Source: Planctomycetaceae bacterium (GTDB lineage: Bacteria; Planctomycetota; Planctomycetia; Pirellulales; Pirellulaceae). Taken from it: a DNA stretch of 37,863 bases. The notes under the pieces are model-generated. The model ran no database searches. It was not told the origin of the DNA and was given only the letters and a program-made list of their open reading frames with translations. A program made the translations under genes and the position numbers. The DNA is taken from contig PBOG01000096.1 of NCBI GenBank assembly GCA_002724245.1, positions 11,874-49,736 of the forward strand, given 5' to 3'. Of the stretch, positions 6,410 to 15,251 are shown in pieces. The stretch's first letter is position 1. Each line of letters opens with the position of its first letter.

Positions 6410-9211
6410 ATGAAATTGAATCGCAAACCACTCCGCTGGGTGTTAAGCGCAGGACTCTGCTGCTTCTCACTAGGTTGCTCGAGAGAATACTATCGCCTCC
6501 AGGCAGACCGCGACGTTTACGAGACGATCGCGGGAAACTCGGATGACCCCCGCTGGGCCGAACCCCAATTCTCCATCGATCTCGATCCCCGCAGCCGATA
6601 CTACAGTGTCGACAATACGGATTTACCACCCAGGCCGGAAGATGACCCGGCTTCAGGGAAGTTCATGCGTGATGTCGACGCCAAAGAGTGGGAAAAGTAC
6701 GGAGAAAATCCGACATTCGAAAACCCACATTGGCGAGAGAAACTGGCCGAATACGTCCCCATGACGGAAGATGGCAAAATCATTCTTAATCGGGATTCCG
6801 TACTCAAGTTGAAGTACATTCACTCTCCTGAGTACCAGCAGCAGCTGGAAAACTTGTACCTGAACGCCGTCGATGTCACCACCGAGCGTTTTCGTTTTGA
6901 GACTCAGTTTTTTGGTGGCAATGACACGTCGTTCAGCGTTGGAGACAGCTTCAGCGGACCGGAAAGTACACTCCGTAGTGTGACCGGAGATCGCAATCGA
7001 CTGATAACACGGAACTTCAGAACCGCAGCATCAATGATGGTCGGCTTTGCCAACACGCTCGTTTGGCAATTCAGCGGCGACAACACCAGTGGAAATAGCT
7101 CACTGATTAACTTCTCGCTCGTCCAGCCGCTACTTTCCCGCGGTGGCGTGGCATTCACGATGGAACGGCTGACTAGAACCCAACGTGGCATGCTGGGCAA
7201 CCTGCGAAACCTGGCTCGGTATCGCAAAGGTTTCTACACCGACACCATCATCGGCTCCTCGGGGACCCGAGGGGTCAGCCGTAGTGGTGGTGGCTTTGGT
7301 GGTACGGGCCTGACCGCCTTCACGGGCACGGGTTCTGGTGGTCAGGGTGGTGTCGCCTCCGGTGGTGGTTTCGGTGGCTTTAACTTCTCTGGCGGTGGCG
7401 GTGCCGGAGCCACGGTCGGCGGTGCAGCCGGTGGTGGTGCAGGTACCGTAGGCGGCTTTGTCGGCTTGCTGCAACGCGTTCAACAAATTCGCAATGATCA
7501 ATACAGTGCCAGTCTGCAGGGGCGTACCTTGACGCTGTTGGAAGCAAACCTGGAAGCAGGTCTGATTGACCTCGTCCAGGTCGACAACTTCCGCCAGTCA
7601 TACCAGACACTGACTGCCAACCTGCTACAAACGACTACCGCATTCGAAGGTCAGGTCGAGAACTACCTGCAGGAACTGGGCTTGCCACCCGAATTGCCCG
7701 CGGAACTCGATGACTCCTTTGTCAGTCAATTTGAGTTTATTGATCGCAAGGTAACACGGCTGCAAGACGACCTGGCTGACTTCCAGGGCCGCATGGGGGC
7801 ATTACCTGCCGAACCGGACGCTGCCGCGTTGGCCACGTTTTTTGAAGAATCCGAGATGATGGTGGCCAGGATCCAGGTCCTCCTGGAAGCAACGGGTAAC
7901 GACCTGAATAAGATGGAATCGGTCGTTCCTATGCGAAAGCTCCTGATGTCGGAAGCCGCTCAGCAGACATTTGATAACGACCGCAAGCTGGTGGGTGAAG
8001 AGTTTGCTAAATTCGGACCCCAACTGGAAGAACTGCAAACCAGGCTGAATGAGCTGAAAGACGGGCTGACCGCAGAAACAGCAGCCAACACCCTGCGATT
8101 GCTGGTTGGCTGGAGCCGAGCTATCGGCAACCAGGTTCAATCCATCAGTCTGATCCAGGCACGAGCACGACTCGAGTCAGTGACGCTCGAACCTGTCACT
8201 ATCGACGCCACAACGGCCTACGAAACGGCTCGCACCTACCGACTCGATTACATGAACGCCAAAGCGAGCCTGGTCGATGCCTGGCGGCTGATCGAATACA
8301 ACGCCAACCAGCTGCAATCCGCGTTGAGCGTTAGCCTGAATGGTGGTATTGGAACCACTCCCGACAACCCGGTCGATTTCCGGGGTGCCGAAGGCAATAT
8401 GAGCATCGGGCTGTCTATCGACGCTCCTCTGACACGACTGATTGAACGGAACAATTACCGTCAACAGCTGATCACCTACGCACAAGGACTGCGAAGTTGG
8501 GTCAACTTTGAAGACGACCTGCGACAAGGATTTCGACAGAATATTCGGAATCTGAACCAACTACAGCAGAACCTGGAAATTCAACGGCAGGCGGTGGTCA
8601 TCGCGATTCGGCGTGTGGACTTCACGCAGTCTGAATTGAGTGCTCCGCTACCGGTTCCCGTACCCGGGTCACCACCACCAACATTTGGTCCAACCGCCGT
8701 GCAGAACTTGCTGCAGGCATTGGCTGATCTGAGTGCCGCTCAGAATAACTTCATGAGCGTTTGGCTCAACTACTACCAAAGCCGTATGGAACTGGTCCGC
8801 GACCTGGGAATCATGCAACTCGACGCCGAAGGACGCTGGATCGAGAAACCGATCCCCGAAATTCTCAAAGAGCTGCAACACGGTGCAGGCGGTACCCCGA
8901 CTGCTACCAACTTGCCAGAAGTTCCCAATGCGTTCTGGCGTCTGAGCCAGCCCCAGCAGCCCGCCGCCGCACAGGCTGCACCGCAACAAGCGGTAGGCTC
9001 AGCAGCAACTTATGTTCCAGCACCGGCTGCCGGAACACCGGTTGGCGTTTACCAACAACAACCGGCAAACCAAACTGCTGCACCGCCGGCAGGGTATCGG
9101 CCACCAGGCCAATACCAGACGCCTCAGTATCAGGCACCCAATCGCCCTGCCAACGCACCAGTTGGTAGTACCAGGGCCCCGGCAGCACGCTACCCGCTGA
9201 GCACGCCGTGA
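6410..9211 (+). CDS. TolC-family outer-membrane efflux lipoprotein with glycine-rich insert and proline/glutamine-rich tail
   Basis: The predicted protein has 933 residues, about twice the size of E. coli TolC. The start at ATG 6410 gives a lipoprotein leader (WVLSAGLCCFSLGC, lipidation Cys near residue 23); an in-frame TTG at 6377 is less likely. Long amphipathic helical stretches typical of the TolC barrel/tunnel fold appear as two related halves. One is around LNRDSVLKLKYIHSPEYQQQLE; the other is around TTAYETARTYRLDYMNAKASLVDAWRLIEYNANQL, with AQNNFMSVWLNYYQSRMELVRDLGIMQLD near the end. Between the halves lies a 68-residue Gly/Thr/Ser-rich block (about residues 283-350). The last 70 or so residues are Pro/Gln/Ala-rich low complexity. 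The protein should form the outer-membrane channel of a tripartite exporter, but no pump or adaptor gene is adjacent. A strong terminator follows at 9242. Confidence 0.85.
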   Translation: MKLNRKPLRWVLSAGLCCFSLGCSREYYRLQADRDVYETIAGNSDDPRWAEPQFSIDLDPRSRYYSVDNTDLPPRPEDDPASGKFMRDVDAKEWEKYGENPTFENPHWREKLAEYVPMTEDGKIILNRDSVLKLKYIHSPEYQQQLENLYLNAVDVTTERFRFETQFFGGNDTSFSVGDSFSGPESTLRSVTGDRNRLITRNFRTAASMMVGFANTLVWQFSGDNTSGNSSLINFSLVQPLLSRGGVAFTMERLTRTQRGMLGNLRNLARYRKGFYTDTIIGSSGTRGVSRSGGGFGGTGLTAFTGTGSGGQGGVASGGGFGGFNFSGGGGAGATVGGAAGGGAGTVGGFVGLLQRVQQIRNDQYSASLQGRTLTLLEANLEAGLIDLVQVDNFRQSYQTLTANLLQTTTAFEGQVENYLQELGLPPELPAELDDSFVSQFEFIDRKVTRLQDDLADFQGRMGALPAEPDAAALATFFEESEMMVARIQVLLEATGNDLNKMESVVPMRKLLMSEAAQQTFDNDRKLVGEEFAKFGPQLEELQTRLNELKDGLTAETAANTLRLLVGWSRAIGNQVQSISLIQARARLESVTLEPVTIDATTAYETARTYRLDYMNAKASLVDAWRLIEYNANQLQSALSVSLNGGIGTTPDNPVDFRGAEGNMSIGLSIDAPLTRLIERNNYRQQLITYAQGLRSWVNFEDDLRQGFRQNIRNLNQLQQNLEIQRQAVVIAIRRVDFTQSELSAPLPVPVPGSPPPTFGPTAVQNLLQALADLSAAQNNFMSVWLNYYQSRMELVRDLGIMQLDAEGRWIEKPIPEILKELQHGAGGTPTATNLPEVPNAFWRLSQPQQPAAAQAAPQQAVGSAATYVPAPAAGTPVGVYQQQPANQTAAPPAGYRPPGQYQTPQYQAPNRPANAPVGSTRAPAARYPLSTP
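7256..7460 (+). repeat. Imperfect GGT/GGC codon repeat encoding the glycine-rich block
   Basis: The DNA has many GGTGGT, GGTGGTGGC and GGCGGTGG runs and stays in frame with the TolC-like gene throughout. It is low-complexity coding sequence rather than an independent element, and a likely site for length change by slippage. Confidence 0.7.
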
Positions 9212-9241
9212 CGGGCAGGTGGAAACGCAGGCACCACTCTC

Positions 9242-9278
9242 TAGCCGATCGAGACAAACGTCTCGATCGGCTATTTTT
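9242..9278 (+). terminator. Strong Rho-independent terminator of the TolC-like gene
   Basis: A perfect 14-bp stem (TAGCCGATCGAGAC, loop AAAC, GTCTCGATCGGCTA) is followed by TTTTT on the plus strand. The second arm contains the TAG stop codon of the converging FAH-family gene (9271-9273). On the minus strand no T-tract follows the stem. Confidence 0.92.
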
Positions 9279-10122
9279 CTGCAACCAGCTTGTTCTTGAG
9301 GATGCCAACTCCCTGAATCTCGACCTCGACAGAGTCACCGATTTCCATCCCCTGAGTCTTGCCAGGCGTGCCTGTGAAAATCAAGTCTCCCGGCCTGAGA
9401 GTAATGCGTTTACTAATAAAACTGATTGTCGTTGCCAAGTCATGGATCTGATTCTTGGTATTGGTCTTCTGGCGAACCTCGCCATTTACTCTCAGCTCCA
9501 TGGCGAGGTTGTTGTAGTCCAACCCGGAAACAATATACGGACCAACCGGCCCGAAGGTGTCAGAACCTTTCGCACGCCACCACTGCACATCATTTTGTTG
9601 CCAATCGCGTGCACTAATGTCGTTGCCGCAAGTGATCCCTAGAACAAAATCCAATGCCTGTTCGGGCGTAACATTCCTGGCCTTCTTGCCGATGACCACT
9701 ACCAGTTCAGCTTCGTAGTGTACTGGTGCGTGATCTTTGGGCTGAATGATCCGACCACCGTGCCGAAGCAAGCTGGAAGGCAACTTGAAGAACGGTTCGG
9801 GCGTCTTCGGTGGTTCCTTATCTCCCAGGTGATCCTTATAGTTCCCAGCCAAGGCAATCACTTTGGTGGGCCGAGGACTGGGAACCAGGATTCGCACTTC
9901 CTTCAATGGGTGCGTTTTTTCAGTACGCTCCCATTTGCCAAATAGATTTCCCTTGAGCTGATGTACAACATCACCTTCGAGAATTCCATATGCCACGGTT
10001 TTTCCAGCGCGGAATCGCAGATATCTGGTGACTTTTCCCTGCCCCATACCAGCAGTCAAGAACAACACATTCAGTCCCATAGCCAGGAAAAAGATACTGG
10101 CTCTTTTCGAGTGAGATAACAT
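9271..10122 (-). CDS. Exported fumarylacetoacetate-hydrolase-family protein
   Basis: The predicted protein has 283 residues. The start at ATG 10122 has GGAG 7 nt upstream. The N-terminus (KRASIFFLAMGLNVLFLTAGMG) is a signal peptide or anchor, which is unusual because FAH-family hydrolases and decarboxylases are normally cytoplasmic. The FAH domain is well conserved: KVIALAGNYKDH, then HYEAELVVVIGKKARNV carrying the metal-binding glutamates, GNDISARDWQ, the SDTFGPVGPYIV loop and the C-terminal LRPGDLIFTGTPGKTQGMEIGDSVEVEI. Family members cleave or decarboxylate beta-diketo acids using Mg2+ or Mn2+; the substrate cannot be inferred. The stop codon is inside the terminator hairpin of the converging TolC-like gene. 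No pathway partners are next to it. Confidence 0.9.
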   Translation of the reverse strand: MLSHSKRASIFFLAMGLNVLFLTAGMGQGKVTRYLRFRAGKTVAYGILEGDVVHQLKGNLFGKWERTEKTHPLKEVRILVPSPRPTKVIALAGNYKDHLGDKEPPKTPEPFFKLPSSLLRHGGRIIQPKDHAPVHYEAELVVVIGKKARNVTPEQALDFVLGITCGNDISARDWQQNDVQWWRAKGSDTFGPVGPYIVSGLDYNNLAMELRVNGEVRQKTNTKNQIHDLATTISFISKRITLRPGDLIFTGTPGKTQGMEIGDSVEVEIQGVGILKNKLVAEK

Positions 10123-10265
10123 TCTTGCTCTCCTTCAAGCGACACGGGTCAAACCAGACCACGTTTTGTTTCACCAACAAGTTTTGAATTTAGCCCTCGC
10201 AATAGCGTGAAGCAAGCAGTTTTAACCCGTAACACGCCGGAAAGTCATCCCACCACAAATGGACC

Positions 10266-10293
10266 TTGCAAATGCCTCTGGTAGGCGTATTCT
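10266..10293 (+). promoter_or_regulatory. Weak sigma-70-like promoter before the membrane-protein gene
   Basis: TTGCAA and TATTCT are spaced 16 bp apart, each four of six matches to consensus. They lie about 105 bp before the ATG at 10400 in a 277-bp divergent intergenic region. This is sequence likeness only. Confidence 0.25.
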
Positions 10294-10399
10294 CTAAGGT
10301 CAGCAGCACGCTTGCAGACGACCTTCATCGTCGATCGGCTGCATCCTATAACCACCGTTTTGGACCCCGTCCCATCCCGCTCACAGTCGGCTGTCCGTT

Positions 10400-11887
10400 A
10401 TGAGCGAGATTCTCCTGGACTACAACCGAATACACGTGACGACATGGGGCTACCTGTCGTCACTACTGCTCATCGGTTTGTTCTTCAAGTTCAATCGTTT
10501 CTGGAGTGTCCGCAACCTGGATCTAATGGTTCTGATCCTGCTTGCTCCGGGGCTACTACTCGTCCAAGTAGGCCATCAACACAAATCACATCTCGCGCCG
10601 AAGCTTCTGGGATTGCCGGCACCAAACACTCAGGCATCGGAACAAGACCTGGCAACGAACAGTAGTCGTCAGAACCAGGCAGGGCTCCCTGCTTCCGGAG
10701 GGCTTACCGACAGCGGTCCAAATCCTGTTGCCACCTCTACTCCTGAAACGATCGCTTTAGAAGCCGAGTCCACGGTTCAAACCGCGCAGCAGAAACTCCT
10801 TCAGGACTCGCGTCAGATAGAACGCGCCGGTTACCTTTGGCTGTTCGTGACTGGCGGCCTGTTATTGATTCGTCTACTTGTAGATCCACAGATGATCCGC
10901 CGTCCCTTGTTAGAACCTAACCTGACAAGTGGCGGGCTGGCCTTCATTGGCTGTTCGTTGTTCGTGTTCCTGATCGCTAATGTCATAAGTAGCAACCCCA
11001 CTACTTCACAGCTGAAATCAGGGGCACCCGGAAACCCCATGCTGCAAGAAGTCACAGAATTCACTAATCTTCCTGATGAAAAACTTCCCAGCGGTGTCCC
11101 ACTGCCCGCGCCAGATCGTCAACTGACGCAGTCTGCCGCAGTGGTAGCGCAATTGGCCATCATGCTAGGAATCATCTGTGTCGGACACTGGCACTTCCAC
11201 AACCTCAAGATGGGTCTTGGGCCTGCCGTTATTTACTTGCTCCTACCATCGGCGGCAATTACTCCGGGGCAGCTGGCTCACGTGCTACCCGCAGCTTTAC
11301 TCGTATGGGCAATCGTCTGGTACCGCTACCCGCTCGTAAGTGGTGCACTTGTTGGCACCGCAATCGGGACGATTTATTACCCGCTGTTCCTTTTTCCGTT
11401 ATGGCTGAGCTATTACTGGCGCAAAGGCTGGAAACGTTTCCTGGCAGGCGCCCTCGTCGCCTCGAGCGCAATGGCTTTAGTCTCCGGTTGGATGACCAGT
11501 GGCGAGCGACCTTTCCTCGAGATGTTGCAACAAATGTACGGGATCATGCGACCACGCATGGAAGGCCTTAGCGGTATTTGGGACTTGGGCTGGGACCCCA
11601 TCTACCGCTTGCCTGTGCTGTTCGCATTTGCTGCCCTGAGCATCACATTTGCCGTTTGGCCGGCGCAAAAAAACTTTGGCACGCTATTGAATTGCTCAGC
11701 GACGATCATGCTTGCTACCCAATTCTGGCACGGAAACAACGGCGGCATCTATCTGGAATGGTATTTACCGTTGGTCTTGCTCACGATGTTCCGTCCGAAT
11801 CTCGACGACCGCCTGGCTGCTGCGGTCGTCGTCGGCCCGTGGCTGCCCGGGTGGCCCGGAAAAAGGACAGCTCGTCCGGAGGCCTGA
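10400..11887 (+). CDS. Multi-pass membrane protein of unknown function
   Basis: The predicted protein has 495 residues and starts at ATG 10400 without a clear Shine-Dalgarno. The N-terminal part has hydrophobic segments near residues 18-33 and 40-56. A soluble, Ser/Gln/Thr-rich loop follows (about 60-140, with APNTQASEQDLATNSSRQ). Next are TM segments near 147-160 and 178-195, another soluble stretch and then at least five more TM helices in the C-terminal 270 residues. Polar-aromatic motifs such as WYRYPLVSGALVGTAIGTIYYPLFLFPLWLSYYW and FWHGNNGGIYLEWYLPLVLL resemble integral membrane enzymes or polysaccharide-polymerase-like proteins. No known family motif is certain. I recall similar hypotheticals in other planctomycetes. 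It has no same-strand partner close by. Confidence 0.8.
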   Translation: MSEILLDYNRIHVTTWGYLSSLLLIGLFFKFNRFWSVRNLDLMVLILLAPGLLLVQVGHQHKSHLAPKLLGLPAPNTQASEQDLATNSSRQNQAGLPASGGLTDSGPNPVATSTPETIALEAESTVQTAQQKLLQDSRQIERAGYLWLFVTGGLLLIRLLVDPQMIRRPLLEPNLTSGGLAFIGCSLFVFLIANVISSNPTTSQLKSGAPGNPMLQEVTEFTNLPDEKLPSGVPLPAPDRQLTQSAAVVAQLAIMLGIICVGHWHFHNLKMGLGPAVIYLLLPSAAITPGQLAHVLPAALLVWAIVWYRYPLVSGALVGTAIGTIYYPLFLFPLWLSYYWRKGWKRFLAGALVASSAMALVSGWMTSGERPFLEMLQQMYGIMRPRMEGLSGIWDLGWDPIYRLPVLFAFAALSITFAVWPAQKNFGTLLNCSATIMLATQFWHGNNGGIYLEWYLPLVLLTMFRPNLDDRLAAAVVVGPWLPGWPGKRTARPEA

Positions 11888-12290
11888 CCACAAACTCGTC
11901 TATAGCCAGGCACCCCGACAGTTACTCCACACGCTGCCGTGACGGTCAGCAACACTTCGGAACATTTGGCAACTTTTCCATGGATTTGACGGCACCTTGC
12001 ACTGCCACATGGGTTCACATAGGTGCTATGAAGTCATCAAGTCCAATCACGCGACCACTTCAACCGAGACAACTGCCGGGAAAACGCGCCAAACTGCTGT
12101 CGACGCGATCCCCGTTATTTTTTCAGATTGCTATTCGTTTATGAATCACAGGTCTCCCTGGATTATTGCGCAGGAGTTGCCGGCGCGCTAGTACCATTAC
12201 AGCAGGTTCTTTGTACCTGCTGCCTTCGTCAGTGACCGGGACTGGACCCTTGTCATTCCCGGTCTATCCCTCCCGTCGAGGAAAATTCGC
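11888..12290 (+). other. Intergenic region with two inverted repeats, 403 bp
   Basis: Two hairpins lie close before the DUF1549 gene. CAGCAGGT/ACCTGCTG has a 7-nt loop, in the stretch 12200-12223. GACCGGGA/TCCCGGTC has a longer loop, in the stretch 12233-12266. Neither is followed by a T-tract, so they may shape the leader of the next gene rather than terminate transcription. I see no gene here. Confidence 0.4.
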
Positions 12291-13889
12291 ATGTTGCGCT
12301 CATTCATCTGCCTCAACCTGACTCTGTTGTTGATGAACTACGCAGCCGCACAGCCAACTTCAAAAGAAGCGGCAAACCAAATCGACCGTCGGCTTCAAAC
12401 AGAAACAGGCGCCGCGTCGGCTGGTAAACCTGCACCGCGGACGGACGACGCCACGTACTTGCGACGCGCGTTCCTGGATTTATTAGGAGAACTCCCCAGC
12501 GAGGAAGATACACTCGCCTTTCTTCTGGATGATGCGCCCACTAAACGTGAAAAACTGCTGGATGTTCTACTGGAAGATCCAGCGTTCGGATTGCATTGGG
12601 GCAGGTACTGGCGAGATGTCATCCTCTACCGTCGTACCGAACCACGGGCAGTCCTGAGTTCAGATGCACTCACTCAGTTCCTCAAAGCGGAGATAAACGC
12701 CGGAACCTCCTGGGACTCACTTGCCCGTCACTTCATTACCGCCAATGGAGATGTCAAACAAAACGGTGCAACAGGACTAATTATGGCCCATGGCGGTCGA
12801 CCAGAAGAAACCGTCGCTGAATTATCACGCATTTTCATGGGAATCCAAATCCAATGCGCCCAATGTCATGACCATCCCACCGACCGATGGAAACGTGAAC
12901 AATTCCATCAGCTGGCAGCGTTCTTTCCGCGGGTTGCGATTCGCCCGCAACGCAACGGAAATGAACGCACCTTTCTCGTGGAAGGAAGAGACACCTTTCC
13001 GCGGCGACGGCGCATGAACAACAACCGTTACATGGGCACCGCGGAACACCGGATGCCCGACCTGGAACATCCCGAACAACCTGGCGCTCTCACCCAACCT
13101 GTTTTTTTTGTAAATGGAAACCAGCTTGGCCTGGGTGCAGACGACACGCTCCGCAGGAAGCAACTTGCCGAATGGATGACTTCTACCGAGAACCCGTGGT
13201 TTGCCGCAGCGATCGTCAATCGCCTGTGGGCCCAACTGGTAGGCCAGGGTTTCTATGAACCCGTCGACGACTTGGGACCCGACCGACAGTGCACTGCACC
13301 ACAAACGCTGAACTCTCTGGCAACCGCTTTCCAGGCAAACAATCACGACTTGAAATGGCTGTTTCGCACCATCATGTCGACTGCAGCCTATCAACGAGAG
13401 AGCCGTAGCCAGCCTGTAGCAGAAACACCGGCATTCCTGGCAAATCGCCCGCAACGCCTGCGTGCCGATACGCTGTTCAACTCGCTCTCTGCAGCGCTGG
13501 GCATACCAGAACGCTTGCAACGCAACAACGGGCGTGCACGCAATGGTGCACGCAGACTTTTTAATAGCACGTTCGGATTCGACCCGAGCTTGAGCCGCGA
13601 CTCGATCAGCGGCTCCGTACAACAGTCTTTGTTAATGATGAACTCACAGCTAGTGAATAACGCTATTCAAGCCAAACCGGGAACCCAACTAGGGCGGCTG
13701 CTGCGACAAATCCAGGATAACCGCCGCCTACTTCTGGCACTCTACTTGCGCACACTTGCCCGGCAGCCAACACCAACAGAAGAAAAGACCTGTCTGAGCT
13801 ACGTTAGAGAAAGCACTAGCCGAGAAGAGGCCTTTGAAGACATTCTTTGGTCGCTCGTTAACTCAACCGAGTTTCTCCACCGCAACTAA
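12291..13889 (+). CDS. DUF1549/DUF1553 protein with CxxCH motif
   Basis: The predicted protein has 532 residues. The start at ATG 12291 has GAGGA upstream and begins a signal peptide (CLNLTLLLMNYAAAQP). The DUF1549 part carries DDATYLRRAFLDLLGELP and the family hallmark IQCAQCHDHPTDRWKREQFHQLAAFF (residues about 186-211), whose CAQCH looks like a c-type heme site. The DUF1553 part carries NPWFAAAIVNRLWAQLVGQGFYEPVDDLGP and LKWLFRTIMSTAAYQRES and ends with LVNSTEFLHRN. These families are greatly expanded in planctomycetes and are usually exported together with a DUF1501 partner, as here (next gene 66 bp downstream, same strand). Their reaction is not established. The protein is short for the family, without the N-terminal cytochrome and LamG domains that many longer relatives carry. 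Confidence 0.9.
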   Translation: MLRSFICLNLTLLLMNYAAAQPTSKEAANQIDRRLQTETGAASAGKPAPRTDDATYLRRAFLDLLGELPSEEDTLAFLLDDAPTKREKLLDVLLEDPAFGLHWGRYWRDVILYRRTEPRAVLSSDALTQFLKAEINAGTSWDSLARHFITANGDVKQNGATGLIMAHGGRPEETVAELSRIFMGIQIQCAQCHDHPTDRWKREQFHQLAAFFPRVAIRPQRNGNERTFLVEGRDTFPRRRRMNNNRYMGTAEHRMPDLEHPEQPGALTQPVFFVNGNQLGLGADDTLRRKQLAEWMTSTENPWFAAAIVNRLWAQLVGQGFYEPVDDLGPDRQCTAPQTLNSLATAFQANNHDLKWLFRTIMSTAAYQRESRSQPVAETPAFLANRPQRLRADTLFNSLSAALGIPERLQRNNGRARNGARRLFNSTFGFDPSLSRDSISGSVQQSLLMMNSQLVNNAIQAKPGTQLGRLLRQIQDNRRLLLALYLRTLARQPTPTEEKTCLSYVRESTSREEAFEDILWSLVNSTEFLHRN

Positions 13890-13955
13890 AACGGCCACAA
13901 TCATGGCATCGTGGCAGCAACTCCTTGCAGCACTCGCATTCAACCCGGAGATACA

Positions 13956-15251
13956 ATGACTCACGCTGGATTTTGGCAAACGGATATCTCCATCCACGGC
14001 AACCATGCCATCCATCGTCGCCAGCTGTTGCGTTTGGCAACTGGGTTGGGTAGCGCGCGCGCCCTGACGTTTCCAGCGTTGCTGGCACAAGGTGCAAACA
14101 AACTCAAACGGCAAGGAAAGTCCTGCATACTACTGTGGATGCAAGGAGGCCCTAGCCAGTTTGAAACGTTCTCGCCCAAGCCAACACATTCAAATGGTGG
14201 TGACACCAAAGCCATCTCAACCCAGGTTCCCGGCATTCAAATCGCAGAGAGCTTGCCCCAGGTCTCACGTGTCATGCAGGACATCTGCTTGATTCGGTCA
14301 ATGACCAGCAAAGAAGGCAGCCATCCGCGTGCGCAGAGCTTGTTGCACACCGGGTACCTGCCAACTGCAAGCGTCCAATTCCCTACCCTCGGCGCACATG
14401 CAGCCCACCAACTGGGGGATTCCGAAGACGAACTTCCCAACTTTGTGCGCATTGGTCGCGCAGGTCGTGGTGGCGGCGGCGGGCTACTCGGTGTCAAGTA
14501 CGACCCTTTTGTGATGGCTGACGCAAGTCGCATGCCGGAAAATACAACTATCACGACGACTGGCCGTCGCTACCGTCGCCGACTCAAATTACGCAATCAA
14601 CTGGAAAGCCAATTTGCGAAACGCGGGGCCCGCCAAGAAGTAGAGAATCAGAAAGAACTGTACGCCAAATCCTCCCGCATGGTGCTCAGCCCCAAGATGA
14701 ACGCTTTTGATATCAGTCAAGAATCAAAGGCTATGAAATCCGCATACGGGGACACGGCCTTCGGGAAAGGCTGCCTGTTGGCACGCCGCCTACTTGAATC
14801 CGGTGTTACTTTTGTCGAAGTCGTCGCCGGCAACTGGGATACTCACTTCGACAACTTCTCCCGATCCCAATCTCTTTGTCAGCAAATCGATCAACCCTAC
14901 GCGCAACTACTTGAAGATTTGAAGCAACGCGGAGTGCTCGAAAAAACGCTGGTGATCTGGATGGGAGAATTTGGCCGCACACCACGCATTAACCCCCGAG
15001 GTGGAAGAGATCACTTCCCACGTGCTTTTAATGTGGCCCTGTCGGGATCTGGTATTCGTGGCGGCCAAGTGATCGGGCGCACCAATGCCGCAGGTACCAG
15101 TGTGAGTGACCGTCCGGTTGGCGTTCCAGACCTTTTTCAGACCTTTTGTCAGGCCTTGGAAATCGATGCTAACCACGAAAACCTGAGTGGAATCGGGCGC
15201 CCCATCAAGATTGTTGACGGCGGATCGACCGTCACTGAAGCGTTCAGTTGA
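13956..15251 (+). CDS. DUF1501 protein (sulfatase-like fold, Tat leader)
   Basis: The predicted protein has 431 residues. ATG 13956 has GGAG 6 nt upstream; an in-frame GTG at 13911 is less likely. HRRQLLRLATGLGSARAL is a Tat-type leader. DUF1501 marks in order are LWMQGGPSQFETFSPKP, DICLIRSMTSKEGSHPRAQSLLHTGY, FGKGCLLARRLLESGVTFVEVVAGNWDTHFDN, TLVIWMGEFGRTPRINPRGGRDHFPRAFNVALSGSGIRGGQVIG and the closing VGVPDLFQTFCQALEID. These include the G-E-F-G-R-T-P and G-R-D-H motifs that relate the family to alkaline phosphatase/sulfatase-type enzymes. It forms a two-gene unit with the DUF1549/DUF1553 gene just upstream. The pair is thought to act outside the cytoplasm, perhaps on polysaccharide; no substrate is known. 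Confidence 0.93.
   Translation: MTHAGFWQTDISIHGNHAIHRRQLLRLATGLGSARALTFPALLAQGANKLKRQGKSCILLWMQGGPSQFETFSPKPTHSNGGDTKAISTQVPGIQIAESLPQVSRVMQDICLIRSMTSKEGSHPRAQSLLHTGYLPTASVQFPTLGAHAAHQLGDSEDELPNFVRIGRAGRGGGGGLLGVKYDPFVMADASRMPENTTITTTGRRYRRRLKLRNQLESQFAKRGARQEVENQKELYAKSSRMVLSPKMNAFDISQESKAMKSAYGDTAFGKGCLLARRLLESGVTFVEVVAGNWDTHFDNFSRSQSLCQQIDQPYAQLLEDLKQRGVLEKTLVIWMGEFGRTPRINPRGGRDHFPRAFNVALSGSGIRGGQVIGRTNAAGTSVSDRPVGVPDLFQTFCQALEIDANHENLSGIGRPIKIVDGGSTVTEAFS

Noticed and set aside
12825-13622. Minus-strand frame of 265 codons inside the DUF1549 gene
   Set aside because: It is antisense to a clear family protein and has a composition typical of shadow frames.
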